From the NCBI GenBank assembly GCA_002104895.1, contig MCFG01000383.1:1-40000 (forward strand): a DNA stretch of 40,000 nucleotides. The letters run 5' to 3'. This DNA is from Anaeromyces robustus. Its lineage: Eukaryota; Neocallimastigomycota; Neocallimastigomycetes; Neocallimastigales; Neocallimastigaceae. The notes beneath the pieces are model-generated. The model was not told the origin of the DNA. It was given only the letters and a program-made list of their open reading frames with translations, and searched no databases. Of this stretch, positions 1-17,981 are shown in pieces. Position numbers and translations under genes: made by a program. Position 1 is the first letter of the stretch; every line of letters starts with the position of its first letter.

Positions 1-78
1 AAATTTTTATTATAATTGTTATCCTTTTTTTTTTTTTCTTTGGATTTTATTATATATTTTTTTTCTTAGGTTAGTAAT

Positions 79-250
79 ATTAAAATTATTATTGTTAAAC
101 TTATTATTATTATTTTATTATTATTAAAATTATTATTGTTAAACTTATTATTATTATTTTATTATTATTAAAATTGTTATGATTGTTTTATTATTATTTT
201 ATTATTATTAAAATTGTTATGATTGTTTTATTATTATTTTATTATTAAAA
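79..250. repeat. AT-rich minisatellite, two related unit types
   Basis: Two tandem copies of a unit of about 44-50 bp (TTAAAATTATTATTGTTAAAC followed by ATT triplets) run directly into two copies of a related unit of about 40 bp that contains TTAAAATTGTTATGATTG. The second type looks like a point-mutated, shortened version of the first, so the array probably grew by unequal exchange or slippage. No coding potential is seen. Confidence 0.7.
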
Positions 251-710
251 TTATTGTTATTGTTTTATTATTATTACATATTATTGTTATTAATTATTTT
301 AATTGAATATTAATATATGCCTTTTTTTTTTTTTTTGAGAATAAATTTTTAATTCAGTTGAATTAATTATATTTTTGTCTTAGTAAAAAAAATAGTTAAA
401 TTATTATTATTATTATTATTGTTATTTAAAATTTGTTATTATAGCTTATTATTATCAATTGAATGGTATATTGTGGCGATTATAATTTTATTATTATTTG
501 TCAAAATTTCGTAATCAAGAATTTAATTATTATAATTTCTTAATTAAATTAAATGGTATAATTATTATTATTATTATTATTATTATTAGATATATTATTT
601 TTCTTTTGTTTTTATTTTTATTGTATTAAGTTGAGGTGTAATACGTTTCATAAAAAAAAAGGAAAGCAAAATTTGTTAAATAAATTAGTTTTTATAATGT
701 AATTAATTAG

Positions 711-743
<33 letters not shown>

Positions 744-1873
744 TTACAAAATTATTTACAGTTCAATAATATATATATAATAAAAAAAAAGCAATATTAA
801 TTAAAATTAAAAGTCAAAATTAAAAAAAAAAATAAATATTTATACAAATTAAAAACAATTGCTTTTTTTTATTTTATATTATTATTTTTTTCATTTTATT
901 TTACTATTTTTAATAAATGGAATTATATAAGAATTACAATGAAAAAAAAAAAGGATACTTTTTTTTATTATTTAAATATAAATGTATATTATATAAAAAT
1001 AATTTAATTATTTTTTTTTAAAAAAAAAAAGTTTGAAAAAAAAAAAAAAAACAAAGTTAAATTTAATATATCCAAATTTATATAAAAATGAAAAAAAAAA
1101 GTTTTTTTTTTTTATTTTTTAATATTTGCTTTTCTTTTCCATCTGCTTTTTTTATTTTTATTTTTTTTTCCTTTTCTTTTTTATTTTAATTTTCTATTTT
1201 TAATTTTTTATTTAATTTTTTAATTTTTAATTTTATTTAATTTTTTAATTTTTTTTTAATTAAATTAATTTTTCATTTTTTTTTTTAACAATACATTGAA
1301 AAAAATAAAATAAAAAAAGTTTCAAATTTCATTATTAAAATTTAAATTTTTATTTAATTAAAAAAAAAAAAGAGAAAACAAAAAAATGAAAGAATTTTAA
1401 TTATTAAAATTTTATTAAATTAAAAAATGAAAAAAAAAAAAAAAATTTGAAAATTAATTAAAAATTTATATAAATGAATGAAATAAATAGTAAATAAATA
1501 AAATAATTAAATAATTAAATGTATAAAAGGAATAAACTTAAATAAATTATTAATTAATATTTTTATAGTAGAATTATTCTAAATTTCTATATAGAAATAT
1601 AAAAGTTTATTAAATAATTAGGTTAGGCCATGTTGATTTATGAAATTGGAATGATGCTTAATTATAATATAAATAATAAATAATAATAAATAATAAATAA
1701 TATTAAAAATAATAAAAACAACACAGTAATTATTATTTATTGAAATTATAGAAAGTATAAAGTATAATTGTTAAGCCTTTTTTTTTTTAAAAAAAAAAAT
1801 ATGGAATGTTTTTATTTTTTTTTTTTTATTTTTTTTTATATTTAATACTTCATATATATTCATATATATTCAT

Positions 1874-1879
1874 ATATTT

Positions 1880-1915
<36 letters not shown>

Positions 1916-1950
1916 ATATTTAAATCAATGAATAAATAAATAGATATATA

Positions 1951-1981
<31 letters not shown>

Positions 1982-2037
1982 ATATTTAAATCAATGAATA
2001 AATAAATAAATATTTAAATCAATGAATAATAAATTTT
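1874..2037. repeat. (AAAT)n array with a repeated 29-bp insert
   Basis: A tetranucleotide AAAT array is interrupted three times by nearly identical copies of AAATATTTAAATCAATGAAT followed by more AAAT units, starting near 1914, 1979 and 2009. The repeated interruption shows that blocks including the insert were duplicated, rather than the tetranucleotide simply slipping. Confidence 0.65.
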
Positions 2038-2084
2038 TTAATGTTTTAAAATATATTTAATTGAATTTAAAATATAAAATTATG

Positions 2085-2092
2085 GACCGGTC
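2085..2092. promoter_or_regulatory. GACCGGTC palindrome upstream of CDC27
   Basis: GACCGGTC is a perfect 8-bp palindrome with six G/C bases inside DNA that is otherwise almost pure A/T, about 560 bp upstream of the CDC27 start codon. Such a site could bind a dimeric transcription factor. No family is identified and only one copy was noticed, so this is a weak candidate based on composition and symmetry alone. Confidence 0.25.
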
Positions 2093-2649
2093 ATCATTTA
2101 AAAATAAATAAATGAATAAATCAATAAATGAATGAATAAATAAATATATAATAAAAATTCTTTTTATTTATTTTATATAATTTTTTATTATTAATTATTT
2201 AATTATTTATTTAAATAATTATTTATTTATTTATTTATTAAATTAGAAATAAATATTGAATATATGGTGTTCTCTATATATTATTTATTATTATAACTAA
2301 TTCAATCATTATAATTATTTATATAATTATAATAAAATTAAATAATAAAATTACAATAATCTAGAAAATAGTAAAAAAAAAATAATTAAATAATGATAAT
2401 AAATTATTATTAATGTTTTATAATAAAATAGAAATTTCATTTTATATATATATATATATTACATGTTAAATAATAAAGATTAAAATTAAAATTAAAATTA
2501 ATTTTTTTTTTTAATAAAAAAATTATATTTTTTTATACGTCCATTTTTAATTATTTATTCTATTTAATTCTATTTTAATTCTATTTAATTATTTATTTTA
2601 TTTATATATATATATATATAAATATTTTTTCTTTATTAATATATATAAA

Positions 2650-8461
<5,812 letters not shown>

Positions 8462-9109
8462 TAGAAAAAAAAACTATAACAAAAAAATAAAAATAAAAAA
8501 AAATTTATAGATAAAAGAAATACATAAATTATATATATAAATATATAAATATATATAAAGAAAAAGAGAAAGAAAATGAAAGAAAGAAAGAAAGAAGAAA
8601 GGGAAAAAAAAAAAAAAAAAAAACAAAGATTATATGGGAATATTTTTTAATTTTAATTATCTTTATATTTATCAAAAATTTCATATATTTTTAATTTATA
8701 TCTATAATCTATAGATATATAAATATTATTTTAATATCTAAAAATAATAATAATAATAACAATAATAAAAAATAAATTGTTTAAATTATTTATTTATAAA
8801 GCATTTATATATATTTATTTATTTATTAAACCTTAGTTTTGAATTTATAGTTTATATATATATATATTTTTTTTTTTATAATATATATATAATTATTTTT
8901 TTACTTTATTTTAATTTAAAAACATGATAAGAAAATATTAATATTATAGCTTTTTTTTTTTTTATACATTTCTGCATTTTATATCAATAAATAATAAGTT
9001 TAACATTTTATTCATAAAAATAAAATGAAAATAAAAATGAAAATAAATGAATAAATAAATAAACAAAATAAATAAAAAGAAGATACCAAAATAAATAAAA
9101 CCTATTAGA

Positions 9110-9153
<44 letters not shown>

Positions 9154-9884
9154 TGAATTTATTTTATTTTATTTTATTTCTGTATTTCTGTATTTCTGTA
9201 TTTTAATTTTATTTTATTTTTTTTTTTTACCTAATAAATAAAATATTATACACCAACTTTTATATACATGAATTACACATATTACATACTAAAAATATAT
9301 ACAAAAAAGAAAAAACTTGGAAATTCTTTTGTATTAAAATTTTTAATAACAATAATAAAAATAATAATAAATAATAATAATTAAATAATAAAAAATAATA
9401 ATTTTTTTTTATTATTATATATTAGGAAAATTTTTTTTTTTTTCTACAGAGTGTTTTTTTTATTTAATTAGAAAAAAAAAAAACCATTATTTTATGTTAA
9501 CCAATAACTAATAAAATGAATTTAATACTAAATAATACTAAATAATAATAATGATAAAATGTTTTAATTATTTTAATTATTGATTTAATTATTATTTTAT
9601 CTAAAATGTTTTAATTTTTCTATTCATTTATTTACTTTTTTTATTTTTTTTTTAAAAAAAATTAAGTATAGAATAAAAAAAATAAAAACATTTTTATTAT
9701 TAAATTTTTATTTATGAAAACTGTACTTTTTTTTTTACTTTATTTAGATATTTGGTAATGGCAAAGTTAATTTTTTTTTCTAAATTGATTAATACGATAA
9801 CAATTAAGTGTTTAATAACAAATTATTAATAATAATAACAAATGATTAATAAAATAGTAATAATAATAATGATGATGATGATTA

Positions 9885-9981
9885 AAATAATAAATAATAA
9901 ATAATAAATAATAAATAATAAATAATAAATAATAAATAATAAATAATAAATAATAAATAATAAATAATAAATAATAAATAA
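9885..9981. repeat. 7-bp minisatellite (AAATAAT)n, about 13-14 copies
   Basis: A nearly perfect array of the heptamer AAATAAT sits about 1.4 kb downstream of CDC27. It is preceded by short AAT and GAT triplet runs. Nothing indicates a function. Confidence 0.85.
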
Positions 9982-12345
9982 TGATAATGATTTTATAATT
10001 GAATCGTATTATAAAAATAAATATATTTTATTATTGTATATTAATTCTTTTTTATTTTTAATTAATTATTATTTTTTATTATTATTTATTATTAGTGTTG
10101 AGCATTTATTTTCTAACATATTATAGAATGTATATAGAATATAGAAAAATAAAAATAAAAATAAAAATAAAAATAAAATATATAAAAAAAAAAAAAAGGA
10201 AATGGCAGTAAAACCACGTTATTCAAATTCAATAAAATAAAAGGTTAATTTTATTTATTAAATCATTTAATGAAAGGAAAAAATAATTAAATAATAATAA
10301 TTAAATAATAATTAAATAATAATAAAACACACATTAAATAAAATATTTATAAATCATTTTATATGTTTTTATTTTATTTTATTTTTTTTTTTTACTTATT
10401 TAATTATATTTAATAATTAATTAATTAATTAATTAATTAATTAATAATTAATAATGAAAACTATAATGGTTAATGATAATTTTTCTTTTTTTTTCTTTAA
10501 TTTTATTTTACTTACTTATCATTTTAATTAATGAAATTCTTTTTAATAAATAATAAGAAAATAAAATAAAAAATAAAATAAAAATAAAAAGAACATATGA
10601 TTTTTTAAACATAGATTTAATATTAATTTATTAATACATTAATAGTAATAAAAAAAAAAGGTAATATGATTAATACTTAATATTATATTAATTACAAGTC
10701 TTTCATTATTTCTTAATTAAAATAAATAAATAAAAAAAAAAAAGCCATCTTTTATTATTACTATTATTTACTATTATTTACTATTTAATATTAATTAATC
10801 TTTATTAATCTTTATTAATCTTTATTAAAACATCTTTTTCTATTCTTTATTTTTATATCTTTTTAATATTAAATTATTATTCTAGAAACTTTTTTTTTTT
10901 TTTTTTATTTTATTTTTAATTCTTTTACATGAAAATAAATTCTTTTTTTATGTAAAAAAAAAAAAAAAAAGAACTTATTTTTTAAACTTTTTTTTATGTA
11001 AGAAGAAAAATAAAAGAAAAAAGAAAAAAGAATATTCTACATCAACTATTAATTTTTTTTTATTTTGAAAAATTAAAAAAAAAAAAATAAAGAAAAAAAA
11101 AAAGACTTTAAAATAATAAAATAATTAAGAAAATAACCTTTTTTTATTTTATTTTATCTTCTAATTTTATCTCTTATTTTATAACATTTTTTGTTTTATT
11201 TTTTTAAAAATAATAAATTTGTTTTAAATTTTTATAAAAAAAAAAAAAACTATTAAATACCTTTTCTCACTCTTTCTTTTTTTATTTTTATTTTTAAAAA
11301 AAATTTGTTATTATTATTTGTTATCAAATAAATTAATAATTAATAATTAATAATTAATTAATACATTAATACTATTAAAAAAAATATTAATATTAAAAAA
11401 CTAAATATTATGATAATAATAATTAATAATAGTATTTATAATGATATCAATTCATATTTTAAATAATTAATATTATTTTATTTATTATTAAATATTAATT
11501 GATATTAATTATTATTATTATTATAAAGTATTAATATTCATTATTAATTAATAATATTATAACTTTTATAACATTTTTTTTTTTTTATTTTAAAATTTTA
11601 TTTTCTTGCTTTTTTTTTTTTTTCATTTTTAATTAAACCATAAAAGGAATTTTTTCAACATTTTCTTTTCTTTTATTTTTAAAAAAAAATGTAAACACTT
11701 TTTAATTATTTAATACAAATAATTAAAAATGAATTATATTGTGAATATATTGTAAATATATTATAAATATATTAAATATTTAGTAAATAGGTGGAATTTA
11801 ATTAATTATGGGATTTATGGAATTAATGAAAAAAAGAAAAAAAAAAAAAAAAAAAAGTTACTATTATTACTATTAACGAGATTTTATTCATTACCATTAC
11901 TTATAAATAATAATTATAATTATTTTACTTTCTGTTATATAAAATGATTATATTAACAATAACAATAATTTTCAGTTATATAAAATATTATGTTTATAAA
12001 TAATATTTTATTTTTTTTTAAAAAAAAAAAAAAACTGATTTAAAAAAAAATGTAAAATACAAAATATAAAATAAAAAAAAATATGAATGCATTAATGAAT
12101 TTTTTTAAAATTTATTTAATTTTTTTTTTTTAATAAATAAAAATAGCATAGCATATATATATTTACTTAATTAATTATGTATGTATTTGTGTGTATGTAT
12201 GTATGTGTATGTATTATGCTTTTTAAATAAATAAATAAATTAAAGAAAATGATGATGATAATAATGATGATGATAATAATGACAAGTGAGAAATGACAAA
12301 TGAAAAATGATATAATGATATATTAATAAATGAATGATAAAAAGA

Positions 12346-12391
12346 TAAAATAAAATAAAATAAAATAAAATAAAATAAAATAAAATAAAAT
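12346..12391. repeat. (AAAAT)9 microsatellite
   Basis: About nine perfect copies of the pentanucleotide AAAAT/ATTTT. The same unit forms the much larger array at 17791-17981 and, in other phase, the array in CDC27 intron 5, so this pentamer is a recurrent expansion unit in this genome. Confidence 0.85.
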
Positions 12392-13148
12392 TTATTATTA
12401 AAGGAAATGAAATATTAATAAAGATAAATTACAATATTAAAAATATATTTTTTTTTAATATGTATAAAAAAAAAAACAACCACCAAAAAATAATAAAAAC
12501 AAAAATAGAAAAACCAGTTGAACCAATTATTATAAATGATTATTATTAATGATTATTATTAATGATTATTTTATTTTATTTAATTTACTTTTTTTTTTTT
12601 TTTAAAAAAGAATGTCATCAGATAAATAAAAATAAATTGTTATGTCTTTATTATATGTCTTTTATGTCTATATTAATTAATTAAAATAAACATTTAATTA
12701 AATAAATGCATTCAAGTTTTATGTCTCTCTTTCTTTATTTCTTTATCTCATTCTCTCTCTTTCTATTCTTTATATATTAATTTCTTATTTTATACTAATA
12801 ATTTAATTTAATATTAAAAAAAATAATAAATAATAATAATAATTATAATAATAATTATAATAATAATTCAATAGTTTCAATTATAAATAAATAATATTTA
12901 TTCATTCATTCAATTTATTTTAGATATACGATATCGTATGACTATTGATTATCTTTTATTATTTAAAACTAAAAAAAAAAAAAATTATTATTTAAATTAT
13001 TATTTGTTTTATGCTTTAATGTTTATTTTTTAAATTTATTTCAATTATTTGATTTGAAAAAAAAAATTCCATTTTTAGTATAATTAAAAAAATTAAAAGA
13101 TTTTATTTAATGGTTAAAAAAAGAAAAAAAAAAATTTAAAACAAATTT

Positions 13149-13181
<33 letters not shown>

Positions 13182-14146
13182 AGGTTGCTGTTATTGTTTA
13201 AATCTTTTTTATTTTATATTTTATTTTATATTTTATTTTTTAAATGCTTTATGAAATATATATTTTATTTTAATTTTTATTTAATAATAAAAAAAAAATA
13301 ATACCAAGAAATTAATATAACCTTCATCAATAGAATTAAAAGTAAAAAGTAAAAAAAGAAATATTAAAACATTTTTGGTTAAATAAAATAAAATTAAAAA
13401 TAAAAATTAAAAATTTTTATAATTTAAATATAAATTATAATGTTGTTATTGTATATCATAATTTTTTTTAAAGTTATTTTTATTTTTTATTTTTTATTTT
13501 AACGTATTTACAACAATTAATTTTTTTTTATATCTTGTACAATAACAACAATAATAATAAATAAATAATAATAAATTAATGATTATTTTATTAGTTCAAA
13601 TTACTTGAAAAAAAATGTAAAAAAAAAAAAAATGTAAAGAATAAGTAATTGTATAACTGGTATAATACAGAATAAATAATATTTAAAATATTATTTAAAT
13701 TTTTTTTTTTTTATTTTTTATCTTTCCATAGAGTAAGTAATAAAACTATTTTTGGTCAAATTAAAAGCCTTTTTTTTCGTTTTTTTTTTCTTTATTTTAA
13801 TTATAAACTAAATCTTATTAAAAAAAAGGCTTTTTTTTTTTTTTTTTGAATTTTTTTCTTTTATTTTCTATTATAATAAAAAATTTCTATTTTTATATTT
13901 ATAAAATTTCTATATAATTTTTTTTTTCTATTTTTTATTTTTTATTAAATTAAAATAAAATTAAATTAAATAAAATATAATTTTTTTTTTAGACCCTCTT
14001 TTTTATTATTATTATTAATTATTAATTATTATATGTTATAATAAATATTTTTTTATTTAATTCACTTAATTAATTAATTAATTTTTTTATATTTATTTAT
14101 TTTATATTTGATTATTTTTATATTTATTTATTAACATCAACTTTTT

Positions 14147-14183
14147 ACTGTCACTGTCAACAATGTTAAATGTCACGTCATCT
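14147..14183. promoter_or_regulatory. Cluster of TGTCA motifs incl. CACGTCA
   Basis: Within 35 bp there are three TGTCA pentamers (14149-14153, 14155-14159, 14171-14175), and the last overlaps TCACGTCA (14174-14181 region), whose complement TGACGTGA resembles a CRE/bZIP site. The patch is distinctly less AT-rich than its surroundings but lies about 5.7 kb from CDC27 and 21 kb from the RasGEF gene, so no target can be assigned. Low confidence. Confidence 0.2.
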
Positions 14184-14704
14184 TAGAAACTAACAAAAAA
14201 AAAAGAATATTTATTATAATTATAATTATTATTATTAATGCTTAAATGTAATATAGGATTAGATATATATAAATATTATAAATATAATAAAAACTTTATA
14301 ATATATAAATGAATGAATACTAAATAATTATAATAAATATAATAAATAAATGTAGTTATAATCAATCACTAAATCTACGTTATAAATTTACATCACCTAC
14401 AAAACACACAAACACAACCTAAAAATTTGTTCTTTTTTTTTTTTTTTTTTTTTGTTATTATTATTTCTGTATAATTATACAGAAACAAAAAAAAAAAGAA
14501 TTATGATTAATAATTTATTATTTTACAGAAACTTTTTTTTTTATTTTTTTTTCTTGAATAAAAAAGAGTGGTTAAAAGATGAAATAAAATGAAATAAAAT
14601 AAAATAAAATAAAATGAAATGAAATAAAATATTTATATATATATATATAAATATTTTTTTATTTTATTTCAAGTCTATAATTAAATGATTAAGTAAATAA
14701 ATAA

Positions 14705-14868
14705 ATGAATAAATATTTATATATGTAAATAAATGATTAATTAATTAAATAAATGAATGAATAAATATATAGTAAATAAATGATTAATTAATAAAATTAA
14801 TGAATAAATATTTATATATGTAAATAAATGATTAATTAATTAATTAAATGAATGAATAAATATAGAAA
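14705..14868. repeat. Duplicated ~65-bp AT-rich segment
   Basis: A 44-bp segment beginning ATGAATAAATATTTATATAT at 14705 recurs exactly at 14800. Similarity continues for about 20 more bases, giving a spacing of 95 bp. The DNA between the copies is a further diverged AAATGATTAATTAA variant. This is a short local duplication within an AAAT-rich background. Confidence 0.6.
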
Positions 14869-15559
14869 TAAATAAATATTTGATCTCTTTTTTTTTTTTA
14901 TTTTTATTTTAAATTTTTGTTTATTTTTTGTTTATTTTTATTTTATATTAATTATTTTAATCTTTTATATTATTTTATATTATTTTAATATTTTAATATT
15001 TTTATAATTATGATGTCATTATTAAATCAAAAAGTTTTTAATTTTTAATTTATCAATACAAAATAAAATAAAAACATTTTTATTTATAAAGAAAGTTTTG
15101 ATTATAAATAATAAAATAATAGTAAAAAAAAATAATGAAATGAAATAAAAATGAAATTGATATAGAATAATTCATACAATACAATACCTTTTATATTATA
15201 TCTTTTATTATTTATTTATTTATTTATTATAATATTTTATAAACTATATAATAATTCTTTGATTAAAAATTGTAATCCATTTAATAGTAATTATTTTTTT
15301 TTTAATATGAGTTTAATTCTTTTTTTTTTTTTTTTCTTTTTTCTTTTTTTTTCTTTTAATTTTCTTTTAATTTTCTTTAATGTTATAATGGTTTTATGAT
15401 TGTGCATTTTTATTGTTATTGTATTATTGTGTTATTTTTTTTTTTATTGTATTTAACAAACATCTTAATAATTAACTTATTATTAAATAATGAATGGATT
15501 ATTAAGTTTAAAATATTTACACAAAAAAGGAAATGAATTTAATATATTCATATATTAAT

Positions 15560-15610
15560 ATTAATATTAATATTAATATTCATATTCATATTCATATTCA
15601 TATTCATATT
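15560..15610. repeat. (TATTAA)n to (TATTCA)n hexamer array
   Basis: About four TATTAA-type hexamers change into about six TATTCA hexamers. A single base change within the unit followed by expansion of the variant explains the switch. No other feature is seen. Confidence 0.65.
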
Positions 15611-16225
15611 TTATTTTATTTTATTTATTTATTTATTTATTTCATCGTTTTATAATTTAATTATTTATAGTAATTAATAATTATCAAAAGTTTTTTTTTT
15701 TCAAATTTTTAATTAATAATTTAATCATTACTAATGTAGTACAAATAAATTAAATGTTTAATATGGAAAAAGGTATACCTTTTCATCCTTTGATTTATTA
15801 AATATATTCATTTATTTATATTAATATATTTATTTATTAATAATTTATTTATTCATTTATATATTATAAACAAAAAAAAAATCATTTTTTTTTTTAATTT
15901 TTGATATTTTAATTTATTTTTAATTTAATTTAATATTTTAATTTAATCAACAAATTATTTTTTTTTATAGTTTATTTATTATGGTTTTTTCTATTTCTTC
16001 CAAAAAAAAACTTTATTGAATAATAAAATATAAATTATTATAAAAAAATATAAAATATAAAAAAATATAAATGTAAAATATAAAATATAAAATATAAAAA
16101 AAAATATTAATATGATTTTAATAATAGAATAAAATAATAAAAAATATACTAAACTAAATTTCTTTTTTTTAATGAATGAAATAAAATGAGATGAAACAAA
16201 ATAGAATAGAATATAGAAATGAAAT

Positions 16226-16275
16226 TGATAATTTAATAATTTGATAATTTGATAATTTGATAATTTGATAATTTG
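16226..16275. repeat. (GATAATTT)6 octamer array
   Basis: About six tandem copies of GATAATTT, one of them with a changed base at the left end. The unit contains GATA, but in an array formed by slippage this is probably incidental. Confidence 0.75.
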
Positions 16276-16938
16276 GTGTATAATATAACATTAATATTAA
16301 CATTAATATTGTAAAACATTAGATCTAATATTAAAATAAAAAATAATATAAAGAATAAAATATATAAAATTTATTTTATTTTATTTTATTTTGTACTTGT
16401 ACTTGTAACTTTTTTCTAATCTTTATTTTTTCATTTTTATTAATATAAATTGTATCAAAAATATAATAAAATAGTTAAAGATAAATTTAGAATTAGAATT
16501 AAAATATTATATTATAAAGATACATGTTATATTGTATTATATTATTATATTATTTCTATTATAAAAAAATAAAAAAATAATAAAAAAAGTTTTGATTACA
16601 ACTTTTTTTCTTTTTTCTTTTTTCTTTTTCTTTTTCTGCATGTCATAAATATAATAAATATAATAAAATATAATAAATAATTAATTTATTTATTAATAAT
16701 AAAATAAATCAAAAACTATTTATTAAATAATGAGTATTAATCATAAAAATTTTTATTGGTTCCATCATCTTAAAACTTATTGGCATAATTTATTAAATAA
16801 ATAAAATAAATAAAATAAATAAATAAATAAATATTATTAAGTAAATAAATAAATGAATAAATAAAATAAATAAATAAATAATTTAATAAGTAAATAAATA
16901 AATATTATTAAGTAAATATATAAATAAATAAATAATTT

Positions 16939-16969
<31 letters not shown>

Positions 16970-17509
16970 ATTAGTAATAAATATTTTTATTATTCTATAG
17001 AATTTCTTTTCTTTTTTTTTAAAAATAAAATCTTTTATCATTTAAAGTTATTATTATTAATTTCATTTCTTGTTATGATACATTAATACATTATTTTATA
17101 TACATTTTATATACATCATACATTAATACATTATTCATAATATATGTAGAATGTTAATGATTCAATGAATTGTTATAAATATAAATATAATAATAATAAT
17201 AATTTTAATCATAATAAATAAAGTTATTTGTTTTAGAATAAAATAAAATAAAATAAAATAAAAAAAAAAAAAAAAAAAAAAAAAAAAGAATATTTGAAAT
17301 TTACTATTGTTAAATATTAAAAGTTAAAAAAAAAAAAAGTGGGATGTTTTTTTTTTAATACATACAAAAAAATCATACCTTTTTTATTTTGTATTTTGTA
17401 TCTTAAAAAATAAAAATAAAAATAAAAACAAAAATAAAAATAAAAATAAAAGTAGAGTTACTGCCATCCTAGAAAAAAGATTGAAATCTAATTTTCAAAA
17501 AATAAGAAT

Positions 17510-17540
<31 letters not shown>

Positions 17541-17790
17541 TGATATAATTTATATTTATATTATATTTATATACATATATAATTTACTCCACACTTTTAT
17601 TTTAGTTTTCTTTTTCTTTTTAATATATATATATACTATATATTATTAATAATAAAACAAACTATAAAATATTTAAATATTTAAATATTTAAAAATATAA
17701 TTAATTATTATTAAATTTATATTTATTTATTCCTTATATTTATAATATTTTACTATAAAATTTATTATTTTTTTTCTTTCTTTCATATTT

Positions 17791-17981
17791 ATTTTATTTT
17801 ATTTTATTTTATTTTATTTTATTTTATTTTATTTTATTTTATTTTATTTTATTTTATTTTATTTTATTTTATTTTATTTTATTTTATTTTATTTTATTTT
17901 ATTTTATTTTATTTTATTTTATTTTATTTTATTTTATTTTATTTTATTTTATTTTATTTTATTTTATTTTATTTTATTTTA
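17791..17981. repeat. (ATTTT)38 microsatellite
   Basis: About 38 uninterrupted copies of ATTTT make the largest simple repeat in the window (191 bp). TTTTGATAGGATAAAA follows directly at 17985-18000 and recurs once at 18416-18431. The perfect state of such a long array suggests recent expansion. Confidence 0.95.

Larger units (their letters stand above)
251..2649. other. AT-rich intergenic 5' flank of CDC27
   Basis: This stretch has no coding frame of useful length and no recognisable RNA gene. It holds A and T homopolymers, ATT triplet runs (for example around 400-425 and 715-745) and AAAT arrays. The last 450 bases before the CDC27 start codon are poly(A)/poly(T) and TA-rich, as expected for a promoter and leader in this kind of genome, but no TATA box or start site can be singled out against the background. 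A GC-only core within an 8-bp palindrome at 2085-2092 stands out and is listed separately. Confidence 0.6.

Noticed and set aside
13154-13190. T28-AGGTTGCTG, resembling a strong splice acceptor followed by an exon
   Set aside because: The downstream sequence has stops in all frames and no recognisable protein segment; long T tracts are common here.
10202-17468. ATGGCAGTAA at 10202 and its inverse at 17459, similar to ATGGCAGT in the 39315 unit
   Set aside because: The shared sequence is only 8-10 bp with no extension on either side, so dispersed copies of the small retroposon are not supported.
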